Of a stretch of 64,000 nt of DNA, positions 38,780 through 50,796 are shown one piece after another; position 1 is the stretch's first letter, and each line of letters begins with the position of its first letter. The stretch spans positions 6,380,932-6,444,931 of the forward strand of contig CM057138.1 of the NCBI GenBank assembly GCA_029964075.1. Direction: 5' to 3'. A program made the position numbers and the translations under genes. A model generated the notes under the pieces. That model did not search any database. It had not been told where the DNA came from and saw nothing but the letters and a program-made list of their open reading frames with translations. The stretch is from Patiria pectinifera. Lineage: Eukaryota; Echinodermata; Asteroidea; Valvatida; Asterinidae.

Positions 38780-40230
38780 AAACAAATAGCACACCACACT
38801 TTTAGTTGTTTACATATTATCCCCATGGGGTAAACATGCATAATTTGAATTACAATTTCATAATTATGTTTGTTAAATTGTTACATTTTTTCTCAAAGAA
38901 AAGATGCTTATGCAGAGATCTGTTGCATATTATATTGTACTTGTGCATGATGTGGTTTTTCACAAATTGGCCGAAATTTGCCAAAATTTCATGACTGATT
39001 CCTTTGATAAAAATTTCTTTGTCATAGAAAGTCATGTAATCTGGCAGAAACACCTTTTTTTTTTTTTACCGTAAATTTACTTTTAAAAAAGTTCAATGTA
39101 AAGTTAATCTGCCTAATTGGAATTTGCAAAAAAAGCAACATGCACGCACTACGCAGAAACATGAGTACAGGCATGCAACTTTTCCTCGGATCAGCTGATT
39201 TCCTTTGTTTTCATATCACACGTATGCCATTAAAAATTAAAACACTGTAAAAATTCTTATATGTTAAGTTTGGAATTTGCTCTTTTTTGATGTTACTTTC
39301 CAATTGCATGCGTGTTTGTAAAACTGCCGAATTTATTTAGTACCAATATGCATAGCGGTATGTTGGGTGTAGTCTTTTGGTTTTAGTCTTTTAAATTAAG
39401 TAATTACACATTTTATTGTCTTTGAATAGTTTGCGCTGCAGCCATCTTCGTGTTGTGTACATTTGCCCCACGGGGGTACACAACACGAAGATGACTTGTG
39501 CATTCATTGTTACTGAATTAAATAACAAAAAAAACGCCACAAAAATTACTGCTAGGCAACGTGTCTATATGGGGTCAGTTGTCTTCAAGAAAACTTGGAT
39601 CCCTGATTATGTGACATCCAAGTCATCACAAGTCACTGTCAAGTCTAGTCACAAGTAACAAGTTACATGTATTCGCTGCCGAAGTGCTAGTCTGGTTCCC
39701 TGACTCCATTGTCTTTCGGACTTCAAATATAGGGACAGGTAGCTAGCAGTGAATTCTGAAACAGTAGGAGGCTTTTCTCTTATGTATGCAAATGATATGC
39801 AGGACTTGCATAGGTCCCTGAATTCAAAATCCCAACAGCAACCAGAGTATTTTGCAAAAATTACAATGGGTCACGAATGTGTAATTTTGAAAGTGACTCT
39901 GGGAACTATCAATAAAGAGAGGGGCATTACTGTTCAGTATTTGAAACCTGTGCAGTTAAAATGCTTGAAAGTTGCATTCAGATGAAAACAAAACTGACCC
40001 TAAAATTTCGGATGATTAGTTTTCAGTTACCATTACGCAAAATGGTATAAAGAGTTTTGATATGAACGAGGAATATGAAAACCAAGCCCCCAAATACCCC
40101 TACAATGCACCCTGAAAATGGGCGCATAATGCGTAGTTTGCATAATGGCCGGTTTTGAAGAGATTGTTTTGGAAGATGGTACCAGCCCCCCCCCCCCCCC
40201 AAAAAATGGGGAGAGACAAAGACCCTGTAC
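38780..40230. other. Intergenic, no gene seen
   Basis: AT-rich. One perfect hairpin (39443-39493), a C-run near 40190, and a fragment CTAGTCTGGTTCCCTGACTC at 39690 matching the GTACATCATT MITE family. Confidence 0.5.
39443..39493. repeat. Perfect hairpin, 18-bp arms
   Basis: CATCTTCGTGTTGTGTAC, a 15-base loop (ATTTGCCCCACGGGG), then GTACACAACACGAAGATG. No element ends seen around it. Confidence 0.8.
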
Positions 40231-40234
40231 CATA

Positions 40235-40475
40235 GTTGTGTCTTCAAAATTTATGTCACCATGATGTTGTGTGATGTGGCATATTTCTAAGTCCTATATC
40301 TGTTATAGAACTACATTTCTGATTGGGTTCAAACTTGGTATGTACGTAGACAGGGATATGTTATAAATGAAAATTGAAGAAACATCATGATGTTGTCATC
40401 ACTGGTAAAGTGACGTCACAGTGTTTTTTCAATGTCCTATAGTGAGAGAGCTACAAGTCCAATTAAGTCAAAACA
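40235..40475. repeat. Same unclassified repeat
   Basis: GGTTCAAACTTGGTATGTAC / GTAGACAGGGATATGTTATA and AAAGTGACGTCACAGTG, then a second partial unit (GAGCTACAAGTCCAATTAAG). Downstream of Roquin. Confidence 0.45.
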
Positions 40476-40669
40476 GAGTGGGATCCTGCATATGGATGTA
40501 GGGCTTGTCCCCGAGATTTTAGTGGAATTATTTTTAACTGAAACACAACATTGGAGCTAAGCACATAAATGGATTTCAGCACAAGCACAGACTATATTTG
40601 CTTATCCAGAATAGGTTGCCAGCCAAAATAATATATGATGTACACTGTTTGTGTACTCAGGCCTGATGA

Positions 40670-40965
40670 GAGTGTCATGGCCTAGCGGTTAAGAACACCA
40701 GACTCGTGCTCTGGTGTTTCATAGGCAACAGTGGCGTGGCGGACACTTGTGTCCTTAAGCAAGGCACTTAACCATTATTGCTTCATCCTTCGGCTGGGAC
40801 GTAAAGCCGTAGGTCCCGTGTGTTCTATAATGCACGTTAAAGAACTCAGTACACTTATCGCTATAAATTAAAGAGAAGGGGTTCGCCCGGTGTTTCTGGC
40901 AGTGCGATTATCTTTAGTCATGAAGTCTGCACTTGTAAGGAAGAAGAAGAGAGACAGCCAGTAGG
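40670..40965 (+). mobile_element. tRNA-derived SINE
   Basis: The head TCATGGCCTAGCGGTTAAGA is followed by TCCTTAAGCAAGGCACTTAA, then GGCTGGGACGTAAAGCCGTA and a distinct 3' half (ATAATGCACGTTAAAGAACT). It resembles a separate metazoan SINE body sharing only the TTGGGCAAGGCACTT-type block. Intergenic, downstream of Roquin. Confidence 0.65.
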
Positions 40966-41763
40966 GGCGCGGCTGTAACAATTGATAGGTGAACATGTAT
41001 TTTAACAACCTTTATAAGTAATGTATTTAGATGCATGTATGGGCTTTGATGACGTGTGAAGATGTACATTTATTGTACACGAGGCTTATGTAACTTTGGT
41101 GTCTATCGTTATTTTTGTGTACGTAACTGCACAGCAGATACATGATGAATACGTAAATTGATATTTTAGCAATTGATATTATCCGGACTTGTCATTTATT
41201 GAGCATAATGATTCCGAGGTATCTAGGGTCAGTGGCTTTGGGTTTTAGTTTATATTGTATTATCCACCAGATGTGTGTCAAAACCTGCAGAATGGATACT
41301 CTTCATTTGAATAATGAACACATGTTTTTTTAAAGACGCTATGTCATGTAGACATTTTGCATGGCTGGCAAATGTTGAACTCAAAATTGAATCATCATCA
41401 GATGATCACGTGCATTGAACATCAGACATATTGGCATGTTCTAAATATTTTCATCCAATTTATAATATCTAAATTAAAATGCAAAAGATTGTTTGCATAA
41501 AACAACAAGGGGATCGAGGCAAATTATGACAGTTAAAATCACAAATAACAATTATGAAAGTTAGGTATGAACATTATAAAGAATCTAAAATACTCATGTT
41601 GCACATACTAACCAAAGTCCTGACCCTAGCTTAAGTTGTTACACAACATAGTCATAACGAGAATTTGTCTTGAAGGCATGTAGTGTCTTTGGATGCTGTT
41701 GCATTGATTTTGTTGGATGTTGGTTTCCAGTCAAGGTACGTTAAAAATCAAACTACAAGAAAC

Positions 41764-42127
41764 GTTATCCCTAACCCCATCATGTTTTTCTCCAGGCACC
41801 CTGCCAAATGCAACAAAATGCAACTTGGCTGAAATAGAACCCTGCCAAATGCAACAGATTGCAACAGTGGATGTCGCATTGTTCAGTGATCACGAGAAAT
41901 GCAACTCAGTGCATACCAGCCTTGGAACTATGAGCAGTTACCCTGCTAAATGCAACCAAATGCGACAGTGGATTCTGTTGCATTGCCTTGGCACTATGAA
42001 CAGTTACCCTGCTAAATGCGACAAGATGCAACAAGCACAGGGTCTTGAGTTGTCTGCTATTTAGAATGCAACAGTATGCAACAACTTTTTACCTTTGTTG
42101 CTTTCTGTTGCATTTTAGGGTTAGGGC
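41764..42127. repeat. TGCAACA-rich repeat with telomere-like ends
   Basis: Begins TTATCCCTAACCCC and ends TTTTAGGGTTAGGG. Inside are many degenerate CCTGCCAAATGCAACA units. Related fragments: 16243-16380 (TTAACCCTAACCCTCCAG) and 30118-30290 (CTAATCCTAACCCTTCAG). Confidence 0.6.
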
Positions 42128-42309
42128 TTTATTGAGCACATTCTGTAGTTTGTACTTCATTTGACTTCATATTGAAGTCTTTCCTCCAAGTCATAAAAGT
42201 TGCAGGTCTTGTAATGAAAGAACTTAAAGTTGCACTTTCATAAAAAGAACATGAGTGGGACTGACAAGGGGAAAATGCCAAATTAAACCGGTGGTAACTC
42301 GAAGTTTAC

Positions 42310-42355
42310 TGTGAGGTTTACCGTGAGGTTTACCGTGAGGTTTACCGTGAGGTTT
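42310..42355. repeat. 13-base tandem repeat
   Basis: TTTACYGTGAGG repeats four times, followed by an inverted GTTACCTCAGGATAAAACCT region. Small and otherwise featureless. Confidence 0.7.
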
Positions 42356-42714
42356 AACAGGGTTTTGTGGGTTACCTCAGGATAAAACCTCAAGTTACCC
42401 CACGTTTAATTTTGCATTCTTCCCTAAATCTGGCCCATGGTTTAGACTAAATGCATGAAACGACTTGCAATGAATAGCCATTCTGAATATATTGAATAGA
42501 ATTGAATGCGCTCTGGACCAGCGTTATGAGTCTTGCCTCGTCTTGTTGACACTGTGACTGGAAATCAACATCTCAATGACAATTGTGTCGTTAGTCCAAA
42601 GACTCTGCACATTATATTTTACTTGATATTAACAAGCAAGGATATTTTACTTGATATTAACAGCAAGGATATATGTAAATGGGGCATGCCAATTATATAT
42701 GCATGCTGCCATTT

Positions 42715-42747
42715 GACCAGAAGCCAAGCCTGGCTTGGCTTCTGGTC
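42715..42747. repeat. Perfect palindrome, 16-bp arms
   Basis: GACCAGAAGCCAAGCC, one T, then its exact reverse complement. The flanks are AT-rich. Confidence 0.85.
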
Positions 42748-42952
42748 TTACTAGTTGTATTGTACACAACAATTACTGCCAGAGAAATCTGGATTTGAAT
42801 TTCTAGATACACTGTCTGTGCTCTTCAACAAATTTAATTTGCTTCTGCTAACGATTTATCAATTTGCATGTTGCACTTTAAATTTGAAAAATAAGTTTTG
42901 TCTATTTTGGGCTTCAGCAAACCTCTAAAAAAGAATGCTTTGGGTTGCTTTT

Positions 42953-44830
42953 GAGCTTAAATGCACAAAATGGTATGCCTGAATAATTTGTCCGGTCATG
43001 CACAAACAATTCAAAATGTATTTTTTCCATATAAGTGGGCAGATTTTTCTCCCTTCAAAGACTTAATGAAACATTTTTGTGTTGCTAAACATTAGCAATT
43101 TAAACAGAATGCATTGTTTGGGATGATACTTGAAAAGCATGGACAGTGTATCTTTAGCAAGGAGGTTTTATCACTAGTGGGTGCATTTTTATGCTCTATC
43201 TGGATTATGTATGTAATATGTGTCATACACGGTCAAGTTGTAATTTTATCATTAAATATTCTTTCCTTTTCTCAATTGTAGTAATTCTGCTATAGTATAT
43301 GTGTTTGACAGCCATCATATGTACATGTATTTGATCATGTTATGAACGTAAGACTAACTCAGTTTCTTGGTTTAAATAACTGTGTTTTGTGCACGTCCAT
43401 GATTTGTAAATATTTTTGCCGGACATCTTACTGGCAAGATTATAATGCCATGCCACTTGTCTGCTCGTACACATCACCAGTTGAATGCAAGTCTCAGGCT
43501 CAATTCTCAGCGCATCACTTGGTCTCTGAAAATCCCAGCTCTCACAAGCTTGATATATCTTATTGGCCCTTTTCCCACGACACCAAAAAAGTTTGAGAAC
43601 TTTTCTCATGCTTGCAGTCATGTAAAAGGACACCCATACTAGAAAATGACCCTGAAAATTTTATCTCAATCCTTGAGAGATTTTGGCAGGAGTCTGGACC
43701 TACGACAAATCTAAAGCTATCCCTGCCAAACGTTTTTGTAAATTTGATCTACTGTTTCTTGTAGATGTCCGGTGCAATATGGTACAGGCTAACATGCATG
43801 TGTGGCCTCATAAATTGTTTTTCAAACCTTGCAAGACATCGTGTGAAAAGGGCTTTACAAGACTTCCTTTATGATATCAGCGTCTTTGAAGTGATTGTAA
43901 AGGCAACTACATGTGGTTGCAAGAAGGCCCAAGCAATCAGCTTGTAAAAGGGGTGATTTGTTAATAGTCAACCTTCGCAAACAAAACCAGTGATGAGGTT
44001 GTTTCAAACGGACGTTGCCAGCTGCAAGGGTGATGCCAAAAACACAAGTTATATTAACATTAAACATTACTTTGGAAACGTTAAAAGTGTAATTTAGAAA
44101 ACTACCTAAATGTAGCATTTGAGGTTGCTTACTAACCATATTTCGTAGGTTTGTGTCACAGGAAGTCAAGTTTGGAAACGTTTAATCTTAGGATGATTTG
44201 AATAATCGTCTGATCAATTGAATAAACGGCCCAAACAACCATGTGTCAAAGATGAAATATCGAGTTTTCTGTTTTCTTTCCGTATAGAGATCCCGAGTCA
44301 TGTCTCACGAAATACCGAGGCTTATGTATTTCGGTTATGCTGTTAGGGTATGGATCACAATTAGCCTAAATTTGCTGTTAAAATCTTAACAAGACATCAG
44401 CTCAAAACAAGGGACTATGATTGTTTTGTTTTCTCTATTATTCCCCCATTGTGGGAGGCCCTGTGCCGGCCCATGCCTGGTATTCCCTGTACATCCGGTT
44501 CTGCCTTCACAATGACGATGAACCCTTGGGAATTTTGTGTCAGGCACCGATGTCGACGAAACGGTTTGGTTTCACATAACTGCTTGAAAGTCGCAAACAA
44601 GTATGTTTGCTAATGTAAATATTCTGTATTCGATTTCAAACTCAATTACCAAGAATGATGCATCCGGGTTTAATCATGTTTATTGGGGGTGCTAAAATGT
44701 GGGAGGCACTGTGCCAGCCCATGCCTGGTACACTAGCTCCTGTTCTTCCGGTAGTAGTGATGATTACTTTAAACGTACTAGTGGAACCTTGGGAAATGTT
44801 GTGCCAGGCACAAACGTCGACTTTTTTTAA
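42953..44830. repeat. Lectin-upstream block, copy 1
   Basis: Starts TTAAATGCACAAAATGGTAT and runs to TTGTGCCAGGCACAAACGTC. Most of it is over 90 percent identical by eye to 46211-48056. Inside, the text GTGCCGGCCCATGCCTGGTA ... TTTTGTGYCAGGCACC occurs twice (about 44465 and 44710). Minus-strand and plus-strand open frames are conserved between the copies only because the DNA is. No lectin coding sequence follows this copy. Confidence 0.8.
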
Positions 44831-45064
44831 CTACCTGCCGTTCTTGGAAAGCAATATGTAGATCATACCATCAATCCGGACATGTGTCAAAGATGAAAGA
44901 TTGAGTCTGATGTTTTCCCTTTACGTAATAAAACCAGAAAATAGTATAATGTTCCCTGTGTTTTTCTTTGAAAACTCCATTATTGAATTCCAATATGTCA
45001 GACGTGCTGTCAGACAACAGATGTTCATGTATGATGCTCCTACCATTGGCCCAATTCCCTAAAC

Positions 45065-46210
45065 CAGCTCCTTTCCCTGCCCCTGCCCCTGTCCCTGCTC
45101 CTTCTAGCGCCTGCTCCCACCTCTAGCCCTGCCCCTGCTCCTTCCCTGTCACTGCCCTTGTTCTGCCTCGGTTTCCTGCCCCTGTCGATGCCCTGCCTCT
45201 GTTTCTTGCCCCTGTCCATGCCCAGCCTCTGTTTCCTGCCCTTGTCCATGCCCTGCCTCCGTTTTCTGCCCTGTCCATGCCCTGCCTCGGTTTCCTGCCC
45301 CTGTCGATGCCCTGCCTCTGTTTCTTGCCCCTGTCCATGCCCTGCCTCGGTTTCCTGCCCCTGTCAATGCCGTGCCTCTGTTTCTTGCCCCTGTCCATGC
45401 CCTGCCGCTGTTTCCCGCCTCTGTCTATGTCCTACTTCTGTTTCCTGTCCCTGTCCGTGCTCTGCCGCTGTTTGCTGTCCCTGTCCATGCCCTGCCTTTG
45501 TTCTCTGCCCCTGTCCATGCCCTGCATTTGTTTTCTGCCTCTGTCCATGCCCTGCCTTTGTTTTCTGCCCCTGTCCAAGCCCTGCGCCTGTTTTCTGCCC
45601 CTGTCCACGCCTATCCTCTGTTTGCTGCCCATGCTGTTCATGCCCTGCCTCTGTTTTCTGTCCATGCCCTGTGCCTGTTTTCTGCCCCTGTTCATGCCCT
45701 GCCTCTGTTTTCTGCCCCTGTCCGTGCCCTGCCTCTGTTTCCTGTCCATGCCCTGTGCCTGTTTCCTGCCCCTGTCCATGCCCTGTCTCTGTTTTCTGCC
45801 CCTGTCCATGCCCTGCCTCTGTTTCCTGCCCCTGTCTATGCCCTGCCTTTGTTTTCTGCCCCTGTCCAGGCCCTGCCTCTGTAACCTGCCCCTGTCCAGG
45901 CCCTACCTCTGCTGCCCTGGCTCTGTCCATGCCCTGCCTCTGTTTCCTGCCCCTGTCCATGCCCTGCCTCTGTTTCCTGCCCCTGTCCACGCCCTGCCTC
46001 TGTTTCCTGCCCTTGTCCATGCACTGCCTCTGTTTCCTGCCCCTGTCCATGCCCTGCCTGTTTCCTGCCCCTGTCTATGCCCTGCCTCTGCAGCCCTGCC
46101 CCTGTCCAGGCCCTGCCTCTGTTTCCTGCCCCTGTCCATGCCCTGCCTCTGTTTCCTGCCCCTGTCCATGCCCTGCCTCAGTTTTTTGCCTCTGTCCAGG
46201 CCCTGCTTTT
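45065..46210. repeat. 30-bp minisatellite, about 35 copies, strongly pyrimidine-rich
   Basis: The unit is TGCCCTGCCTCTGTTTCCTG plus CCCCTGTCCA with minor variants. One strand is almost all C and T plus scattered G. The unit length is ten codons, so several frames on both strands stay open for 170-350 codons (PCPASVSCPC, MPCLCFLPLS; minus MDRGRKQRQG). There are no start context, splice sites or non-repetitive flanks to support a gene. It lies between the two lectin-upstream blocks. Confidence 0.92.
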
Positions 46211-48056
46211 TAGCTGAAATGCACAAAACGGCCGGTATGCCTGAATAATTTGTCCGGCCATGCACAAGTATTTCAAAATGTAATTTTTCCATATAAGTGG
46301 GCAGATTGTTCTCTGTTCAAAGACTTAATGAATAACTTTGTATTGCTAAACATTAGCAATTTAAACAGAATGCATCGTTCGGGATGATACGTGAAAAGCA
46401 TGGACAGTGTATTTGTAGCAAGAAGGCTTTATCACTAGTGGGTGCATTTTTATGCTCTATCTGGATTATGTATGTAATATGTGTCATACACGGTTAAGTT
46501 GTAATTTTATCATTAAATATTCTTTCCTTTTCTCAATTGTAGTAATTCTGTTATAGTATATGTGTTTGACAGCCATCATATGTACATGTATTTGATCATG
46601 TTATGAACGTAAGACTAACTCAGTTTCTTGGTTTAAATAACTGTGTTTTGTGCACGTCCATGATTTGTCAATATTTTTGCCGGACATCTTACTGGCAAGA
46701 TTATAATGCCATGCCACTTGTCTGCTCGTACACATCTCCAGTTGAATGCAAGTCTCAGGCTCAATTCTCAGCGCATCACTTGGTCTCTGAAAATCCCAGC
46801 TCTCACAAGCTTGATATATCTTATTGGCCCTTTTCCCACGACACCAAAAAAGTTTGAGAACTTTTCTCATGCTTGCAGTCATGTGAAAGGACACCCATAC
46901 TAGAAAATGACCCTGAAAATTGTATCTCAATCCTTGAGAGTTTTCTAAAGCTATCCCTGCCAAACGTTTGGCTAAATTTGATCTACTGTTTCTTGTAGAT
47001 GTCCGGTGCAATATGGTACAGGCTAACATGCATGTGTGGCCTCATAAATTGTTTTTCAAACCTTGCAAGACATCGTGTGAAAAGGGCTTTACAAGACTTC
47101 CTTTATGATATCAGCTTCTTTGAAATGCTTGTAAAGGCAGCTACATGTGGTTGCAAGAAGGCCCAAGCAATCAGCTTGTGAAAGGGGTGATTTGTTAATA
47201 GTCAACATTCGCAAACAACACCAGTGATGAGGTTGTTTCAAACGGACGTTGACAGCTGCAAGGGTGATGCGACAAACACAAGTTGTATTCACATAAAGCA
47301 TTACTTTGGAGATGTTAACAGTGTAATTTAGAAAACTACCTAAATGTAGCATTTGAGGTTGCTTACTAACCATATTTCGTAGGTTTGTGTCACAGGAAGT
47401 CAAGTTTGGAAACGTTTAATCTTAGGATGATTTGAATAATCGTCTGATCAATTGAATAAACGGCCCAAACAACCACGTGTCAAAGATGAAATATCGAGTT
47501 TTCTGTTTTCTTTCCGTATAGAGATCCCGAGTCATGTCTCATGAAATACCGAGGCTTATGTATTTCGGTTATGTTGTTAGGGTATGGATCACAATTAGCC
47601 TAAATTTGCTGTTAAAATCTTAACAAGACATCAGCTCAAAACAAGGGACTATGATTGTTTCGTTTTCTCTATTATCCCCCATTGTGGGAGGCCCTGTGCC
47701 GGCCTATGCCTGGTATTCCCTGTACATCCGGTTCTGCCTTCACAATGACGATGGACCCTTGGGAATTTTGTGCCAGGCACCAATATCGACTCAAACGCGG
47801 ATTTGGTTTCACAGAACCACATGAAAGTCGCAAGCAAGTATGTATGCTAATGTAAATATTCTGTATTCGATTTCAAACTCAATTACCAAGAATGATGCAT
47901 CCGGGTTTAATCATAACTATTGGGGGTGCTAAAATGTGGGAGGCACTGTGCCGGCCCATGCCTGGTACACTAGCTCCTGTTTTTCCGGTAGTAGTGATGA
48001 TTACTTTAAACGTACTCGTGGAACCTTGGGAAATGTTGTGCCAGGCACAAACGTGG
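46211..48056. repeat. Lectin-upstream block, copy 2
   Basis: Direct repeat of 42953-44830, ending about 70 bases before the lectin TATA box. Because it leads into an intact gene it may hold the lectin's enhancer or promoter-proximal sequence. The doubled GTGCCGGCC...GCCAGGCAC unit is again present. Confidence 0.8.
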
Positions 48057-48123
48057 ACTTAAATTTTACCCAGAAAGCAATGGAATGCCAACAAACGTTC
48101 AGGAATGTTGGGCTTAAAGCGAA

Positions 48124-48160
48124 TATAAATCGGAGAACGACGCGTGTTGCCAGATCATTC
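48124..48160 (+). promoter_or_regulatory. TATA box and initiator of the C-type lectin gene
   Basis: TATAAAT at 48124-48130, followed 25-33 bases later by TCATTC (48155-48160), which fits an initiator. This would give a 5' UTR of about 58 bases before the ATG at 48215. The duplicated upstream block ends just before this, so the core promoter is unique to this copy within the window. Confidence 0.55.
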
Positions 48161-48214
48161 ATCCAATACAGCTTGGCCTGAGAACACAGCAAAACTGACT
48201 TGACGATCATCATC

Positions 48215-48721
48215 ATGGCTTTCAGTAAGATTTCGTGCGTAATGTTCTTTCTGGTCCTCGGTTTAGTATCTGCGGATGACTGCCCACCGTTCTGGATACG
48301 CTACGGTAACTACTGCTACCGTTTCTTCGGTCCTCCTAAGAACTGGCAATCGGCCGAGGAGCACTGCCAAGAGTTCTTCACCCGGAAGGGCCAGGGTCAC
48401 CTGGCGTCCATCCACAGCTCTGGAGAAAACGACTTTTTGATTCAGCTCTGGACAACTTCTCTGGTACCAAACTCGGACAGTGAAGGAATCAGTGTTTGGC
48501 TCGGGCACAACGATCGGGAGTTGGAGGGTTCCTACTCCTGGAGTGACGGGACCGCATACGGTTTATACACGGCCTGGCGTCGAGGACAGCCGGACGACTC
48601 GAATGGTGAGGATTGCGGATCGTTCTCCCAGTCAATAGCTACCGCCAGTAATCCGATCGGATGGAATGATTACAGCTGTGAAACTGCCGTGCCGTATTTT
48701 TGCAAGATGCCCGCTGAATAG
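48215..48721 (+). CDS. Secreted single-domain C-type lectin (QPD type), intronless
   Basis: A 168-residue secreted protein with a signal peptide at 1-20 (MAFSKISCVMFFLVLGLVSA) and one long-form C-type lectin domain at 23-163. Six cysteines sit at canonical positions: C23-C34, C51-C163 and C134-C155. Core motifs are WLGHND (95-100), SWSDGT (108-113), QPD (125-127) and WND (150-152). QPD with WND predicts calcium-dependent binding of galactose-type sugars. The size resembles echinoderm coelomic lectins such as echinoidin. The start is the ATG that gives a proper signal peptide; the open frame reaches 15 bases further upstream without a better start. A TATA box lies 91 bases upstream. No intron is visible. 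Specific ligand and tissue cannot be told. Confidence 0.93.
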   Translation: MAFSKISCVMFFLVLGLVSADDCPPFWIRYGNYCYRFFGPPKNWQSAEEHCQEFFTRKGQGHLASIHSSGENDFLIQLWTTSLVPNSDSEGISVWLGHNDRELEGSYSWSDGTAYGLYTAWRRGQPDDSNGEDCGSFSQSIATASNPIGWNDYSCETAVPYFCKMPAE

Positions 48722-49720
48722 ATGAGAGTGGATGGGAGCGACCCGCTGAAGTGACCTATTCCAACTGACTAATTGCGCCTTGATTCCCATAACAGCAAAA
48801 TGAGTCGCGTCAAGACAATAGAACAAACGTCACCCCCAAGACTTGAAAATGAAGAGCAAAAAATCCTTGTGAACAACTCCAAGTTCCACGTTGTTAATCT
48901 GTTGCATGCAGTTTGTGTGCCGTTAGTTACTTCTTTAACGGATGCTCTGCGCAGAGAACCTTTCGAATGTGTTTCTTAACATCCTGTGATGCAGTGCATA
49001 CCGTAACATTTGACAATACACTGAAACCACTGTTTCAACTATGCAATTTTATGCCCCTGTATAACATTTCTTTGACTGGCAGAGATGAATTTGAAACGAT
49101 TACACGAACTTGTTCTCGATAAACGTTCCTGTCCTTAGATGGGCTTACATTAACTTGACACTGTGGACAAAACATGAAATGCAACTTTACAGACGGACAA
49201 TGAAGTTGGAAATCACTTCATATGCTTTTAAAATGTTTTTAAGCTTACAAGTGTGAATGTAGTCAGCCTTGCTTTTAATGCTTTATAAGATTATATTGAC
49301 ATAAAAGTGCTGTTTGTAGGATAGAAAGCCGCTTGGATAGTATGCGTAATTTGTTTGAATGAATAACATGCGAAGTGTATCTAATTACATGCATTTATAA
49401 TTACCACAAGCTAAAATAGCCCGCTGCATGTTGAAGTCTGTATTCCACTGTGGTGGAAAGCATCGGCTTTTTGAAGATCACTACACCTGTCAACCAAATT
49501 ATTTACCAAAAAATGTAAAGAAAGTACACAGATATGGAACTGATACCAAGCGATCAGCAAAGTTATTTTTAGAGATGCTTTTTTTTAATCAGAAATGTCC
49601 TATCAATTAAACACAATTAACCATCCTCCAGTTGTCTCTTCCTTAACTAATTTGACACTTTTCACCAAATGGTCATTAATCATAGGGACATACTATACTT
49701 TGACAAACTCAAGCGGAAGG
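48722..49720. other. Lectin 3' flank, no second gene seen
   Basis: Presumed 3' UTR and flank of the lectin. I see no convincing AATAAA signal in the first 600 bases. Short open frames only. Confidence 0.4.
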
Positions 49721-49723
49721 TGT

Positions 49724-50249
49724 TTAAAGGGAATGTACATCATTGGCTTTTGCTGTAATTTTCAGAAATGAACTATTTGAGGGGTTAGTATAATAGATCA
49801 AATATTGTTACACTGACATCTTTAAAGTTGTATGTTCGAAAATGCTGGGGGAAAAAACAAGAAAAACAAAAATGTTCAAGTAGTCTGGTTCCCTGACTCC
49901 ACTAAGGATAAAATGGATTAATTTGTAGATGCCGGAAAATTGTAACCAGTGTAGCTGGCCTGCATCCGTTCATGCACATGTAACCAATAGCAAACAGAAT
50001 TTGGACTGAAAAAATAGTACATTTGGAGCAGTAGTTGAAAAATAGTTAGGCTTTTCCAACGGTGGTCGTCCGACCACTGTTGGAAATGTATACAAAAAAA
50101 AACAATTTTCTTGAAAATGATTTCACACCAGGTGCAAGAATTTTACAGGAGCTTTATACTGTCATTTACCAACATCATAGTAAGGTATTTCATGAAAACT
50201 CATGATAGTTTTATTTTTCGATGTTTGCAAATGTTGTATATTCCTTTAA
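49724..50249. mobile_element. TTAA-flanked MITE, GTACATCATT family, copy 1
   Basis: TTAAAGGGAATGTACATCAT ... GCAAATGTTGTATATTCCTT TAA. 526 bp, with a central perfect hairpin CCAACGGTGGTCG / CGACCACTGTTGG (about 50056-50085). Downstream of the lectin gene. Confidence 0.75.
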
Positions 50250-50796
50250 TGAAAGAAATGAATGACTAAATAAATATGTTATATGTTATGATTTTGCGCT
50301 TTCTAAACTGTGTAAATCCCATTCTTTCTTCTTTTTTTTAATTAGCCCATGCATACATTAGATGCAATACTTGATCTTTGACATTACTGTCCGTTCAAAG
50401 GGTATTCAGTGTGTCTGCTTTTCATGCCTGCATTCGTTGAATCTGATTTTACATTCTACATTAATGGGCACAGAATGACTTCGAATTCCGAACCCTCAGT
50501 GTAGAACGCCATTGTAACAAACACGATGGGTCCATAAGAAACGTTCGTTGTAGTGCTTGTTCGTTATAGTGATTGTGCCTTAGGGGATGTTCGTTATAGC
50601 CGAATGTTCGTCCTAGTGGTGTTCGTATGGATCGTTTGACTACTTAATGCCCCCTTGCAGGCTTTCCCCACCTCTGATTTTACTTTATATCCCCGCCCAG
50701 CCCACCTGGCCCCAAAAGGTGTCCTTGCAAAACTGAGTGAATCGCACCTGCGGTCCATCTTGGGGGGACGGGGACTTCCTGAAGATCTGACAGAAA

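Noticed and set aside
45158-46248. Long open frames of 351 and 323 codons (Cys/Pro-rich) and 228 codons on the minus strand
   Set aside because: They are the 30-bp minisatellite read in different frames. A ten-codon unit without a stop keeps any frame open, and no unique sequence or start context supports a protein.
43340-47403. Open frames conserved between 43.3-44.2 kb and 46.6-47.4 kb (for example 97 and 142 codons, minus strand)
   Set aside because: Conservation comes from a recent 1.85-kb DNA duplication. The frames differ in length and carry changes without regard to codon position, and no known domain is present.
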